Shown here: positions 18,908-26,827 of the stretch, in pieces
Position numbering within the stretch: position 1 is the first letter of the stretch
Layout of the letters: the number at the start of each line of letters is the position of its first letter
Source: Mucilaginibacter empetricola
Lineage (GTDB): Bacteria; Bacteroidota; Bacteroidia; Sphingobacteriales; Sphingobacteriaceae
Direction: 5' to 3'
NCBI RefSeq assembly: GCF_024808665.1
Contig: NZ_JANUBZ010000005.1
Location: forward strand, 322,170-386,169
Length of the DNA stretch: 64,000 nt
Notes under the pieces: model-generated
What the model saw: the letters and a program-made list of their open reading frames with translations, nothing else
The model's database searches: none
Told to the model about the DNA's origin: nothing
Position numbers and translations under genes: made by a program

Positions 18908-20698
18908 ATGTTAATTCAAAAATCAGGATATAATAAACGGCATTTCAGCAACGAGGCACCTGGTGCAGCTGCTGTCCTGGTTTTTACCGTTTTTTTGCTG
19001 CTGTTTGGCGAGCCGGCAATGGCTCAGAACGACAAAAAAAGCAATCCAGTAGCAGGCTCGGGCAAACCAATGTCCAATATGGACAGCGTAACGGTTAAGC
19101 AGATTTATTTTTCGGCTATGCGCGAAAAGATAGTCGAAAACCTGCCCTTAGCTACTGAGCTGTTTACCAAGGTAATACAAATGGATCCGGCGAATGATGC
19201 CGCTTTGTACGAATTGGCTAACCTGAAAAAGTTGAAAAATAATTATGATGATGCCCAGCAACTGCTTCAAAAAGCTGTTACCATTAGCCCTGATAACGAA
19301 TGGTATTGGCTGGCTTTGGCCGATTGTTATGAAAAAAACAACGATGTAACCAAACTGGAAGATGTTTTTAATCAGTTGATAAGGATTGATCCGGATAAAG
19401 CTGATTATTATTTTGATAAGGCTAACGTTTACTTTCTGGAAAAAAGATATGATGACGCTTTAGCGGTTTACAATCAGTTGGAGCAAATAACAGGCCCTAC
19501 GGATGATTTATTGGCCAATCGTCAAAAAATTTACCTTAAACAGGGCAAGGTAGATGTGGCGGCGCAACAGTTGGAGAAAATGATTGATGCCAATCCAACT
19601 CAAATAAAATACTACTTATTCCTGTCGGAACTTTATAATGCTAATGGTTTTAATGACAAAGCCTTAAAAGTATTACAAACGGCAGAAAAAAATGCTCCCG
19701 ATAACGGTTTGGTCCACCTGGCGTTAGCCGATGTTTATCGCGATAAAAAAAATTACGAAGCCAGTTATGATGAACTGACCATGGCTTTTGCCATTCCTGA
19801 TATCGACATCGGCCAGAAAATAAAAATAGTATTGGGTTATATTCCCAAATTCCCCGATCCTGATGCTAAAGCCAGCGCTTTAGAATTGAGTCGCATAATT
19901 ACGGTGGCTCATCCCGACGATGCCCGGGCTTATGCTATTTATGGCGATATGTTGTTGCAAAACGACAAGATAAAGGATGCTAAGGCAATGTATCAGAAAT
20001 CGATAGCGCTCAATAGCCAGGTTTATGAAGTACAGGAGCAACTGGTACGGATTGAATTGGGCGATAATGATTTGGACGGTGCCATTAAAGATGGCGAAAA
20101 CTCTTTGTCGCTGTTCCCCAATCAGGCCTGGATGAATTACCTGGTAGGTGTTGCCTGGTTACAAAAAAAAGATGTCAATAAAGCTTTAGGCTATATTAAA
20201 AACGCTACTACGTTGGAGTTTCAGGATAAAGACCTGCTGTCGCAAAGCTATTCGTCATTGGGTGATTGTTATCATGATTTGAAAGACAATAAAAACTCTG
20301 ATGATGCTTACGAAAAAGCATTGAGCTATAATCCGGATAACGTGTTTACCTTAAACAATTACGCTTACTATTTATCTGTACGGGGCGAGAAATTGGATAG
20401 GGCAGCGGCTATGTCAAAACATTCAAACGACTTACAGCCCGGCAATGCGTCATTTGAAGATACCTACGCCTGGATATTATTTAAACAAAAAGATTACGCT
20501 GCGGCAAAAGAATGGATGGAGAAAGCATTGGCTCATGATAAAGATAACAGCGCCGTAAAATCAGAGCATTATGGTGATATTATGTATTACCTGGGTAATA
20601 TTGACATCGCCGTTGAAAATTGGAAAAAAGCAAAAGCCAATGGTGATAAATCGCCTATTTTAGATCAAAAAATTAATGAAAAGAAATACATCGAATAA
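18908..20698 (+). CDS. Tetratricopeptide-repeat protein, exported
   Basis: Protein of 596 residues with an N-terminal hydrophobic segment (about 20-40, AVLVFTVFLLLFGEPAMAQ) that acts as signal peptide after a long n-region. About 12-14 TPR units follow, for example AALYELANLKKLKNNYDDAQ and VFTLNNYAYYLSVRGEKLDR, spanning nearly the whole mature chain. TPR arrays mediate protein-protein contacts; a periplasmic scaffold role in envelope assembly is likely from its neighbours. Its last 23 bases overlap the next gene in another frame, so the two are expressed together. Confidence 0.82.
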   Translation: MLIQKSGYNKRHFSNEAPGAAAVLVFTVFLLLFGEPAMAQNDKKSNPVAGSGKPMSNMDSVTVKQIYFSAMREKIVENLPLATELFTKVIQMDPANDAALYELANLKKLKNNYDDAQQLLQKAVTISPDNEWYWLALADCYEKNNDVTKLEDVFNQLIRIDPDKADYYFDKANVYFLEKRYDDALAVYNQLEQITGPTDDLLANRQKIYLKQGKVDVAAQQLEKMIDANPTQIKYYLFLSELYNANGFNDKALKVLQTAEKNAPDNGLVHLALADVYRDKKNYEASYDELTMAFAIPDIDIGQKIKIVLGYIPKFPDPDAKASALELSRIITVAHPDDARAYAIYGDMLLQNDKIKDAKAMYQKSIALNSQVYEVQEQLVRIELGDNDLDGAIKDGENSLSLFPNQAWMNYLVGVAWLQKKDVNKALGYIKNATTLEFQDKDLLSQSYSSLGDCYHDLKDNKNSDDAYEKALSYNPDNVFTLNNYAYYLSVRGEKLDRAAAMSKHSNDLQPGNASFEDTYAWILFKQKDYAAAKEWMEKALAHDKDNSAVKSEHYGDIMYYLGNIDIAVENWKKAKANGDKSPILDQKINEKKYIE

Positions 20699-21509
20699 GG
20701 TTTTGTATAGCCGTTTCAGCAGGGAAGCTGCTTATATAAAATTATTTACAATTTGTTTGTTGCTGGCGATAGTAAGCTGTAAAGCAAAAAAACAAATTAT
20801 TGCAAAAAGAAGCACTGCCGACACCACTGCAAAGGTTGTGGATACTAAATTGGCAAAAATAAATGCTATTAAAGCGGTTCAAACCAATTTTGATTCTTTC
20901 TCTGGCAAGGCTCGTACAAAACTGAATATTGGCGGCAGCAGCAATGATGTTACCCTTAATATCCGTATCAAGCGCGATCAAAAAATATGGGTATCAATAA
21001 CTGCCATCGCCGGCATTGAAGTTGCCCGTGCTTTAATTACACCTGATAGCATTTTGGTAATTAATCGCTTGCAGAGCGTCTATATCAAACAGCCTTTCAG
21101 TTATTTAAATACAATTGCAGGTAACCAGGTTAATTATAAAACCATCGAATCTTTATTAATCGGTAATGCCATCCCTGAGCTATTAAATGAAGACGGCACT
21201 TTTGACACCACTAATGGAGTTTCTACAATAACAGGTAATATGCAGGGTATTGTTTATAAAGTTTTGCTTGGCGCCGATTTAAAGGTTAACCAAACAAATC
21301 TCGACAATCAAAGCGCGGCTCAATCCCTACAGGTAATAAACAGCGTATTTATACAATCGGGTGTCAGGGCTATTCCGTCGCAAATAGATATATCATCTAT
21401 AGTAAAAGATAAAAAAATACTGGTTAATTTGCACTACATAAAAGTTGATTTTGACCAGGCACTTGATTTTCCATTTAGTATCCCCTCCAGGTATACTCCG
21501 GCAAATTAA
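20676..21509 (+). CDS. DUF4292 lipoprotein, LolB-like
   Basis: Lipoprotein of 277 residues: positively charged N terminus, hydrophobic stretch LFTICLLLAIVSC, lipidated cysteine at about residue 35 followed by KAKK. The mature part matches DUF4292, whose fold is of the LolA/LolB lipoprotein-carrier type: DSFSGKARTKLNIGG, KIWVSITAIAGIEVARALITPDS and LQSVYIKQPF are in the expected order. Canonical LolB is missing in Bacteroidota, so a lipoprotein-insertion role is a reasonable hypothesis but not proven. The annotated ATG overlaps the TPR gene by 23 bases. A later start is possible, but it would shorten the basic n-region. Confidence 0.78.
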   Translation: MKRNTSNKVLYSRFSREAAYIKLFTICLLLAIVSCKAKKQIIAKRSTADTTAKVVDTKLAKINAIKAVQTNFDSFSGKARTKLNIGGSSNDVTLNIRIKRDQKIWVSITAIAGIEVARALITPDSILVINRLQSVYIKQPFSYLNTIAGNQVNYKTIESLLIGNAIPELLNEDGTFDTTNGVSTITGNMQGIVYKVLLGADLKVNQTNLDNQSAAQSLQVINSVFIQSGVRAIPSQIDISSIVKDKKILVNLHYIKVDFDQALDFPFSIPSRYTPAN

Positions 21510-21568
21510 TAGTACATCATAAAACAAATATTAAATAACTGCCTGCGTTAAACAAGTCTACATAAGAG

Positions 21569-22867
21569 ATGAAATTTTTAAAAGTATTATTCTTCTTAAT
21601 ATTTGTTTTTGCTGCTATTGCAGCACATGCACAAAGCAGTACCGAATTAAAACATCAGCGGGAAGAGCTTACCAAACAATTGGAAGAGCTTAACCACGAA
21701 TACCAGGAGACGGTAAATAATAAAAAAACCACATTAAAGCAGTTAAATATTTTAAAGCAGCAGATTGCACTGCACGAAGAAAAGATCAACAATATCAACT
21801 CTCAGGTTAGGAATCTGGACAATCAAATTTCCGAAAGCAATAATTTTGTTCATAACCTGCAAAGCCAGTTAACCCAGCTAAAAACAGAGTATGCGGCGAT
21901 GGTTCTTTTTACCTATCGTAATCAAAGCGCGTATAATAAGCTGATGTTTATTTTTGCGGCCAAAGACTTTAACCAGGCTTACAAACGTTTAAAATACTTA
22001 CAACAGATTGGAACTTACCGCGAAAGGCAGGCTGGCTACATACAGGAAACGCAGACTGAACTACACGTTAAGATAAACGAACTGGATAAAACCAAGAAGG
22101 AAAAAAGCAGCTTGCTGGTTGATCAGGAAAAGGAAAAAGAAACCCTTGGGGTTGAAAAAAATAATCAGGTTCAGGTGGTGGCTGATTTGTCGAAACATGA
22201 GGGTTTGTTAAAGCAGCAGCAGCAGGATGTTCAAAGAAAAATAACCAAGACAAACAGAGAAATCAATGCGGCTATCCGCAGAGAGATTGAAGAGGCCAGA
22301 CGCAAAGCTGAAGAGCAGGCAAAGGCTGAACAAAAAGCTGCCGAAGCCAAAGCGAAAGCCGAAAATAAAGAAGTGGCAGCAGTTTCAAAGCCAAAAACAA
22401 TTACTAAAAACTCAACCACCAGCGAGGTATTGAATGCAACACCTGAAGCAGCTAAACTATCTAGCGACTTTTTGGGAAACAGGGGAGCATTACCATGGCC
22501 GGTTGCAAACGGAAGTGTAAAACAAGGTTTTGGAATATACTACGATAATGAAGGCATAAAAAATGAAAGCTATGGCTGGGATATAAAAACCAACCCGGGC
22601 GCTTCGGTTAGAGCAGTATTTCAGGGGCAGGTAACGCGTATATCCAATGTTAGTGGCACATTTTTAGTGGTAATAAAACATGGCGAGTACTTTACAGCCT
22701 ATTCAAACTTAAGGTCGTATACTGTAAAAGAAGGTCAGAAGATAAATACAAAAGAAGTAATTGGTACAGTAGCTACAGATGCAACAACAGGAGAGGCCAT
22801 TGTTACGTTTGATTTGTATAAGGGAATGACGCCGGTTAATCCTAAAATTTGGCTGGCACCAAACTAG
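21569..22867 (+). CDS. EnvC-like murein hydrolase activator
   Basis: Periplasmic coiled-coil protein of 432 residues. A signal peptide (1-22, ending AHAQ) is followed by a long coiled coil (about 23-260, heptad-rich in Lys, Glu and Gln) and a C-terminal LytM/M23-like domain (about 308-432). The zinc ligands of active M23 peptidases are missing: the usual HxxxD is SYGWD, the HxH is replaced by FDLY, and HGEYFTAYSNL lacks the second histidine. This is the degenerate state seen in EnvC and NlpD, which activate amidases during daughter-cell separation. No amidase is adjacent. Confidence 0.87.
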   Translation: MKFLKVLFFLIFVFAAIAAHAQSSTELKHQREELTKQLEELNHEYQETVNNKKTTLKQLNILKQQIALHEEKINNINSQVRNLDNQISESNNFVHNLQSQLTQLKTEYAAMVLFTYRNQSAYNKLMFIFAAKDFNQAYKRLKYLQQIGTYRERQAGYIQETQTELHVKINELDKTKKEKSSLLVDQEKEKETLGVEKNNQVQVVADLSKHEGLLKQQQQDVQRKITKTNREINAAIRREIEEARRKAEEQAKAEQKAAEAKAKAENKEVAAVSKPKTITKNSTTSEVLNATPEAAKLSSDFLGNRGALPWPVANGSVKQGFGIYYDNEGIKNESYGWDIKTNPGASVRAVFQGQVTRISNVSGTFLVVIKHGEYFTAYSNLRSYTVKEGQKINTKEVIGTVATDATTGEAIVTFDLYKGMTPVNPKIWLAPN

Positions 22868-22895
22868 TTTTTAAACGTTGTAATATTTTATTCGT

Positions 22896-22903
22896 TATAT
22901 TTG
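22896..22903 (+). promoter_or_regulatory. -7 box TATATTTG upstream of tatA
   Basis: Exact TAnnTTTG match 18 bases before the tatA start. A TTG at 22878-22880 could be part of a -33 element at a short spacing (15 bases). It suggests that the Tat pair has its own promoter, separate from envC. Confidence 0.5.
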
Positions 22904-22921
22904 TAAATTAATTTAGAAAAG

Positions 22922-23377
22922 ATGCATTATTCAGTTCTTTTATTTTTTAGCAACCTTTTTTCATCAGACATGTTGATTATCATCTTCATAGCGCTGTTGC
23001 TTTTTGGTGGCGAAAAACTGCCTGAAATAGCACGTGGCTTGGGTAAGGGTATTCGCGATTTTAAAGATGCATCTGAAGGGGTTAAGCGGGAAATTAATAA
23101 CCAGATAAACAGTTTCGAGGAAAAAAGAGAAGAGAAAAAATTAGATGAAGCGGCTGTTGCTCATCAGCAGGAGCTGGAGCAGCCTTCTTCAAGTACTACC
23201 GAAACAACAGCAGGCGTTATTCGCCCGGCATTAAATTCTGTGCCAGTGAATGATATTCACGTTAATAATGAGGCCTCACATGGCGTTGCTGAAGAAAATA
23301 AGGAATTGCAAACCGAACACGTAGCAGAAAACGTACATGGTACACCGGATGCTAATACCGGAACATCGACCAAATAA
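22922..23377 (+). CDS. tatA: Sec-independent translocase subunit TatA, long form
   Basis: Pore-forming component of the twin-arginine translocation pathway, which exports folded proteins. The N-terminal helix (about 14-32, MLIIIFIALLLFGGEKLPE) is followed by the amphipathic helix with the family hallmark IARGLGKGIRDFKDASEG (about 38-55). The remaining 95 residues are a low-complexity acidic tail that is unusually long for TatA (typically 60-90 residues in total). No tatC is in the window. It is 53 bases upstream of a second TatA gene. Confidence 0.88.
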   Translation: MHYSVLLFFSNLFSSDMLIIIFIALLLFGGEKLPEIARGLGKGIRDFKDASEGVKREINNQINSFEEKREEKKLDEAAVAHQQELEQPSSSTTETTAGVIRPALNSVPVNDIHVNNEASHGVAEENKELQTEHVAENVHGTPDANTGTSTK

Positions 23378-23430
23378 AATAAAATTTAGAATTCAAAATA
23401 AAAATTAACCGTATATAAAAAATTCAAATC

Positions 23431-23655
23431 ATGGGACTATTAGAACCGCAACACATTATTTTAATCTTATTGGTACTTGTGTTGTTTTTTGGAGGTAAAA
23501 AAATTCCTGAATTAATGAAAGGCCTGGGCAAGGGGATGAAAGAGTTTAAAGATGCTTCAAATGGCGAAAGTAGCAGTGCAAACACTACTACCACAAACAC
23601 CACTACACCTCCTCCTGCTTCAACTCCAATTCCAGAAGAAAAGCCTAAAGTTTAA
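23431..23655 (+). CDS. tatA: Sec-independent translocase subunit TatA, short form
   Basis: A second TatA of 74 residues with the same layout: membrane helix (residues 7-21, [15 protein letters not shown]), [20 protein letters not shown] amphipathic helix and a Thr/Pro-rich tail. It is closer to normal TatA length than its neighbour. The two may be a tandem duplication, or one may take the TatB role; from sequence both look TatA-like. A strong terminator follows. Confidence 0.88.
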   Translation: MGLLEPQHIILILLVLVLFFGGKKIPELMKGLGKGMKEFKDASNGESSSANTTTTNTTTPPPASTPIPEEKPKV

Positions 23656-23695
23656 TTTCAGGCAGTATATTTTTTTATTCTTTTTATCAAATTAT

Positions 23696-23746
23696 AAACT
23701 TATCTGTTGATATTTTACATTTCAACAGATAAGTTTTTTATTTTAG
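23696..23746 (+). terminator. Terminator of the tatA pair, with a promoter box in its U-tract
   Basis: Perfect 15-base stem (AAACTTATCTGTTGA 23696-23710, TCAACAGATAAGTTT 23722-23736), 11-base loop, then TTTTTTATTTTAG (23734-23746). The TATTTTAG at 23739-23746 is a near -7 consensus located 4 bases before the next ATG. The 13-base tail is identical to that at 5188-5200. Confidence 0.85.
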
Positions 23747-23750
23747 CCCC

Positions 23751-25175
23751 ATGACTAAATCTTTTGCCTCTTTAAGCGAAATAAAGAGAGAGATTGCAAT
23801 TGGAGAGGTTACGGTTGAAAAACTGGTAAAAGGCTATCTGAATAAAATTGCTTCCAATACTCATTTAAATGCTTTTAACGAAGTGTTTGAAAACGACGCG
23901 CTTGTTAGCGCCCGTAATGTTGACTCCCGTATAAAACAGGGCACAGCCGGCAAATTGGCTGGTATGGTTATAGCCATTAAAGATAACATATGCTATAAAG
24001 GCCATAAGGTTAGTGCATCGTCAAAAATTTTACAAGGCTTTACTTCTATCTATTCATCAACCGTTGTTGAACGTCTGTTGGCAGAAGATGCCGTTATTAT
24101 AGGTCGTTGCAATTGCGATGAGTTCGGAATGGGCGCATCTAACGAAAACTCATTTTACGGACCGGTAAAAAATGCAGTAGACGAAACGCGTGTTGCGGGC
24201 GGTTCTTCCGGCGGTTCGGCTGTTGCGGTTCAGGCAGGAATGTGTCACGCAGCTATAGGTACAGATACTGGTGGTTCAGTTAGACAACCTGCGTCTTTTT
24301 GTGGTATAGTTGGATTGAAGCCTACTTATGGCCGCATTTCCAGGCATGGCATTATTGCTTACGCATCATCCTTTGATCAGATAGGGCCCATCACCAAATC
24401 GGTAGAAGATGCTGCGCTATTATTAGAGGTTATGGCCGGCCCTGATGAATATGATAGCACTTTGGCCAATGTTAAAGTTCCATCATTTGCAGAAAATATA
24501 GAGAAACCGGGTCCTAAAAAGATAGCGTACTTACAGGAAGCTTTGTCGAGCCCCGGCGTTGATTCTGAAGTTAAAAACGCATTGGCTAAATATATTGATA
24601 AGTTGCGTGCCGATGGACATACCGTTAAACCAATTGCTTTTGAGTATCTGGATTATATAGTACCTGCTTATTATATTTTGGCTATGGCCGAGGCATCATC
24701 AAATCTTTCAAGATACGATGGTGTACACTACGGTTACCGTAGCCCAGCCGCTACTGATTTGGTATCAACCTACAAAAAATCACGGTCCGAAGGTTTTGGA
24801 AAAGAGGTAAAGCGCCGCATAATGCTGGGTACTTTTGTATTGAGTGCAGGCTATTATGATGCTTATTTTGCAAAGGCCCAAAAGGTGCGTCGTTTGATCA
24901 GAGAAAAAACCGATGCTATTTTAAAGGAATATGATTTTATACTGATTCCTACAGCACCAGAGCCAGCTTTTCCATTGGGGCGAAAAGAAAAAGATCCGGT
25001 TACAACGTATCTTTCTGACATATTTACCGTACAAGCATCTTTAACCGGAGTACCTGCAATTTCTTTACCGGCAGGCAATAATAACGATGGATTGCCGTTA
25101 GGTTTACAATTATTAACGCGGCATTTTGAAGAACAGGAACTTTTGAATTTTTCTAAGTATTTCCTTGAACTATAA
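23751..25175 (+). CDS. gatA: Amidase-signature enzyme, Glu-tRNA(Gln)/Asp-tRNA(Asn) amidotransferase subunit A
   Basis: Amidase-signature protein of 474 residues with the Ser-cisSer-Lys triad: K77 (AIKDNI), S152 (GGSSGGSAVAV) and nucleophile S176 (GTDTGGSVRQP). The spacing matches GatA of the GatCAB complex, which amidates misacylated Glu-tRNA(Gln). The GatA-specific EFGMGASNENSFYGPVKNA is present, which argues for GatA over other amidases. gatB and gatC are not adjacent, as is common in Bacteroidota. The start codon is only 4 bases after a promoter-like box. Confidence 0.9.
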   Translation: MTKSFASLSEIKREIAIGEVTVEKLVKGYLNKIASNTHLNAFNEVFENDALVSARNVDSRIKQGTAGKLAGMVIAIKDNICYKGHKVSASSKILQGFTSIYSSTVVERLLAEDAVIIGRCNCDEFGMGASNENSFYGPVKNAVDETRVAGGSSGGSAVAVQAGMCHAAIGTDTGGSVRQPASFCGIVGLKPTYGRISRHGIIAYASSFDQIGPITKSVEDAALLLEVMAGPDEYDSTLANVKVPSFAENIEKPGPKKIAYLQEALSSPGVDSEVKNALAKYIDKLRADGHTVKPIAFEYLDYIVPAYYILAMAEASSNLSRYDGVHYGYRSPAATDLVSTYKKSRSEGFGKEVKRRIMLGTFVLSAGYYDAYFAKAQKVRRLIREKTDAILKEYDFILIPTAPEPAFPLGRKEKDPVTTYLSDIFTVQASLTGVPAISLPAGNNNDGLPLGLQLLTRHFEEQELLNFSKYFLEL

Positions 25176-25232
25176 AAAGTTAATATATTAGTAAGTTGGT
25201 GACATAGGCTATTGGTTTAAACCCATTGAAGA

Positions 25233-26600
25233 ATGAAGAGATTATTTACTTTAATTATCTGTTTTATATCGCTACAAATTGTTAAGGCTTCTCCATCTTT
25301 TATTCCCACAGCCCAAAGCTTAACTTATCAGGATACAATTGTTGTTCCCGTAGTTAACCAGCCAGCTCCCCTTACTGCTCAAAGCGGAATATTTAAACGC
25401 CGCCTCGATTCAATCAAGAAAGATATTCAGTTAGATTATAACGAATATGTACAAAGCTATATCGAAATCTATTCGCATAACCGCGATGAGATGGGACATG
25501 TTTTGGGTTTAACAAAGTATTATTTCCCAATCTATGAAAAAGCTTTCCATGATGCCGGCATCCCCGACGAAATAAAATACTTGTCAATTGTAGAATCAAA
25601 GCTCGATCCATACGCGGTTTCACGAGTAGGTGCAACCGGTCCTTGGCAATTTATGTTTACTACCGGTAAAATTTATGGCCTTAATATTGATGATTATGTT
25701 GACGAGCGCCGCGACCCGGTACAAGCCAGCTACGCAGCCGCGGCCTATCTGAAAGATGCCTATGAAGAGTTTGGCGATTGGCTGCTTGCTATAGCATCAT
25801 ACAATTGCGGCAAAAGCAACGTTGAACATGCTATTGACAGAGCGGGCGGCGCAACTGATTTTTGGTCGATACGCCAATATTTGCCTGTTGAAACCCGCGG
25901 TTATGTTCCGGCATTTATTGCTGTTGCTTACATAATGAATTATTATAACAAACTCAATATAGTACCTCAGCCCTGCAATTTCGCCTTAAAAACAGATACC
26001 GTTCTGGTAAACAAATATGTATCGCTGGCTGCAGTTGCTCAGGTGTTGAATATTGATATTAAAGATCTGGCTAACCTAAATCCGGCTTACAAGCGGCAAA
26101 TTATTAACGGAACCAGCAAGTTACCACGCCGGTTAATTATCCCTCAAATTGATAAGGAAAAATATAGCGCCCTGTATGAAACTTTAAATAACAGCAATAT
26201 TGTTCCGCAATCGCCACAAAGTTTCTATGCTCCATATGCCGCTAAGAAAGAAGAAGCTACTCCGTCTTATCACCGGGTAAGGAAAGGTGAAACGCTTGGC
26301 GATATAGCGGATACTTACGGTATTGAACTGAGCGACTTTAAAGCATGGAATCATTTGCACAGCAATAAGGCCATAGTTGGGCAACGACTAAAGTTGAAGG
26401 AAACGGTTGACGAAGCAGATCAGGCCTCTTCAGTGAAACATCATGCCGATTATATAACTTATAAAGTAAAGGTGGGGGATACGCTGAGTAGTATAGCATC
26501 AAAATTTGAGGGCGCTTCTGTCGAAAAAATAAGATCAATGAACGGTTTAAAGAAAAATCATCTCCAACCCGGAATGACGATCAGGATAAGTAAAGGCTAA
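25233..26600 (+). CDS. LysM-containing lytic transglycosylase, MltD-like
   Basis: Peptidoglycan-cleaving enzyme of 455 residues: signal peptide (1-20), SLT (GH23) domain (about 105-260) with catalytic E121 in SIVESKLDPYAVS and the family motifs GPWQFM and IASYNCGKSNVE, then two LysM peptidoglycan-binding repeats at about 348-391 (HRVRKGETLGDIADTYG) and 409-454 (YKVKVGDTLSSIASKFEG). The cysteine of the lipobox of E. coli MltD is not obvious, so this one may be soluble in the periplasm. Its location fits the envelope-remodelling theme of the preceding genes. Confidence 0.9.
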   Translation: MKRLFTLIICFISLQIVKASPSFIPTAQSLTYQDTIVVPVVNQPAPLTAQSGIFKRRLDSIKKDIQLDYNEYVQSYIEIYSHNRDEMGHVLGLTKYYFPIYEKAFHDAGIPDEIKYLSIVESKLDPYAVSRVGATGPWQFMFTTGKIYGLNIDDYVDERRDPVQASYAAAAYLKDAYEEFGDWLLAIASYNCGKSNVEHAIDRAGGATDFWSIRQYLPVETRGYVPAFIAVAYIMNYYNKLNIVPQPCNFALKTDTVLVNKYVSLAAVAQVLNIDIKDLANLNPAYKRQIINGTSKLPRRLIIPQIDKEKYSALYETLNNSNIVPQSPQSFYAPYAAKKEEATPSYHRVRKGETLGDIADTYGIELSDFKAWNHLHSNKAIVGQRLKLKETVDEADQASSVKHHADYITYKVKVGDTLSSIASKFEGASVEKIRSMNGLKKNHLQPGMTIRISKG

Positions 26601-26800
26601 AGAAGATATGAGCACCAAAGCTGGAAAATTTCCAGGTTTGGGACTTTTAAATATTGAAAAAATCAGCGCCAATCCTTTATCATGATCCAATTAAAATTTA
26701 CATCCTATTCATTTTCAGATCACTCTGTTAAAAATTTTCTATTAGGCTCAATCTTTACGTTTTGGGCCTTTTTCATTCTGTTTTCAGCTAAAAAGAGTTG

Positions 26801-26808
26801 TAATTTTG
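26801..26808 (+). promoter_or_regulatory. -7 box TAATTTTG upstream of maeB
   Basis: Exact TAnnTTTG match, 19 bases before the maeB start, in a 227-base spacer that contains no ORF. The -33 element is not clear (a TTTT lies 16 bases upstream). Confidence 0.5.
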
Positions 26809-26827
26809 TGTACTTGAAACTGATAAA

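Noticed and set aside
21569..22867. Active M23 zinc peptidase
   Set aside because: The histidine/aspartate zinc ligands are replaced, consistent with an EnvC-type activator.
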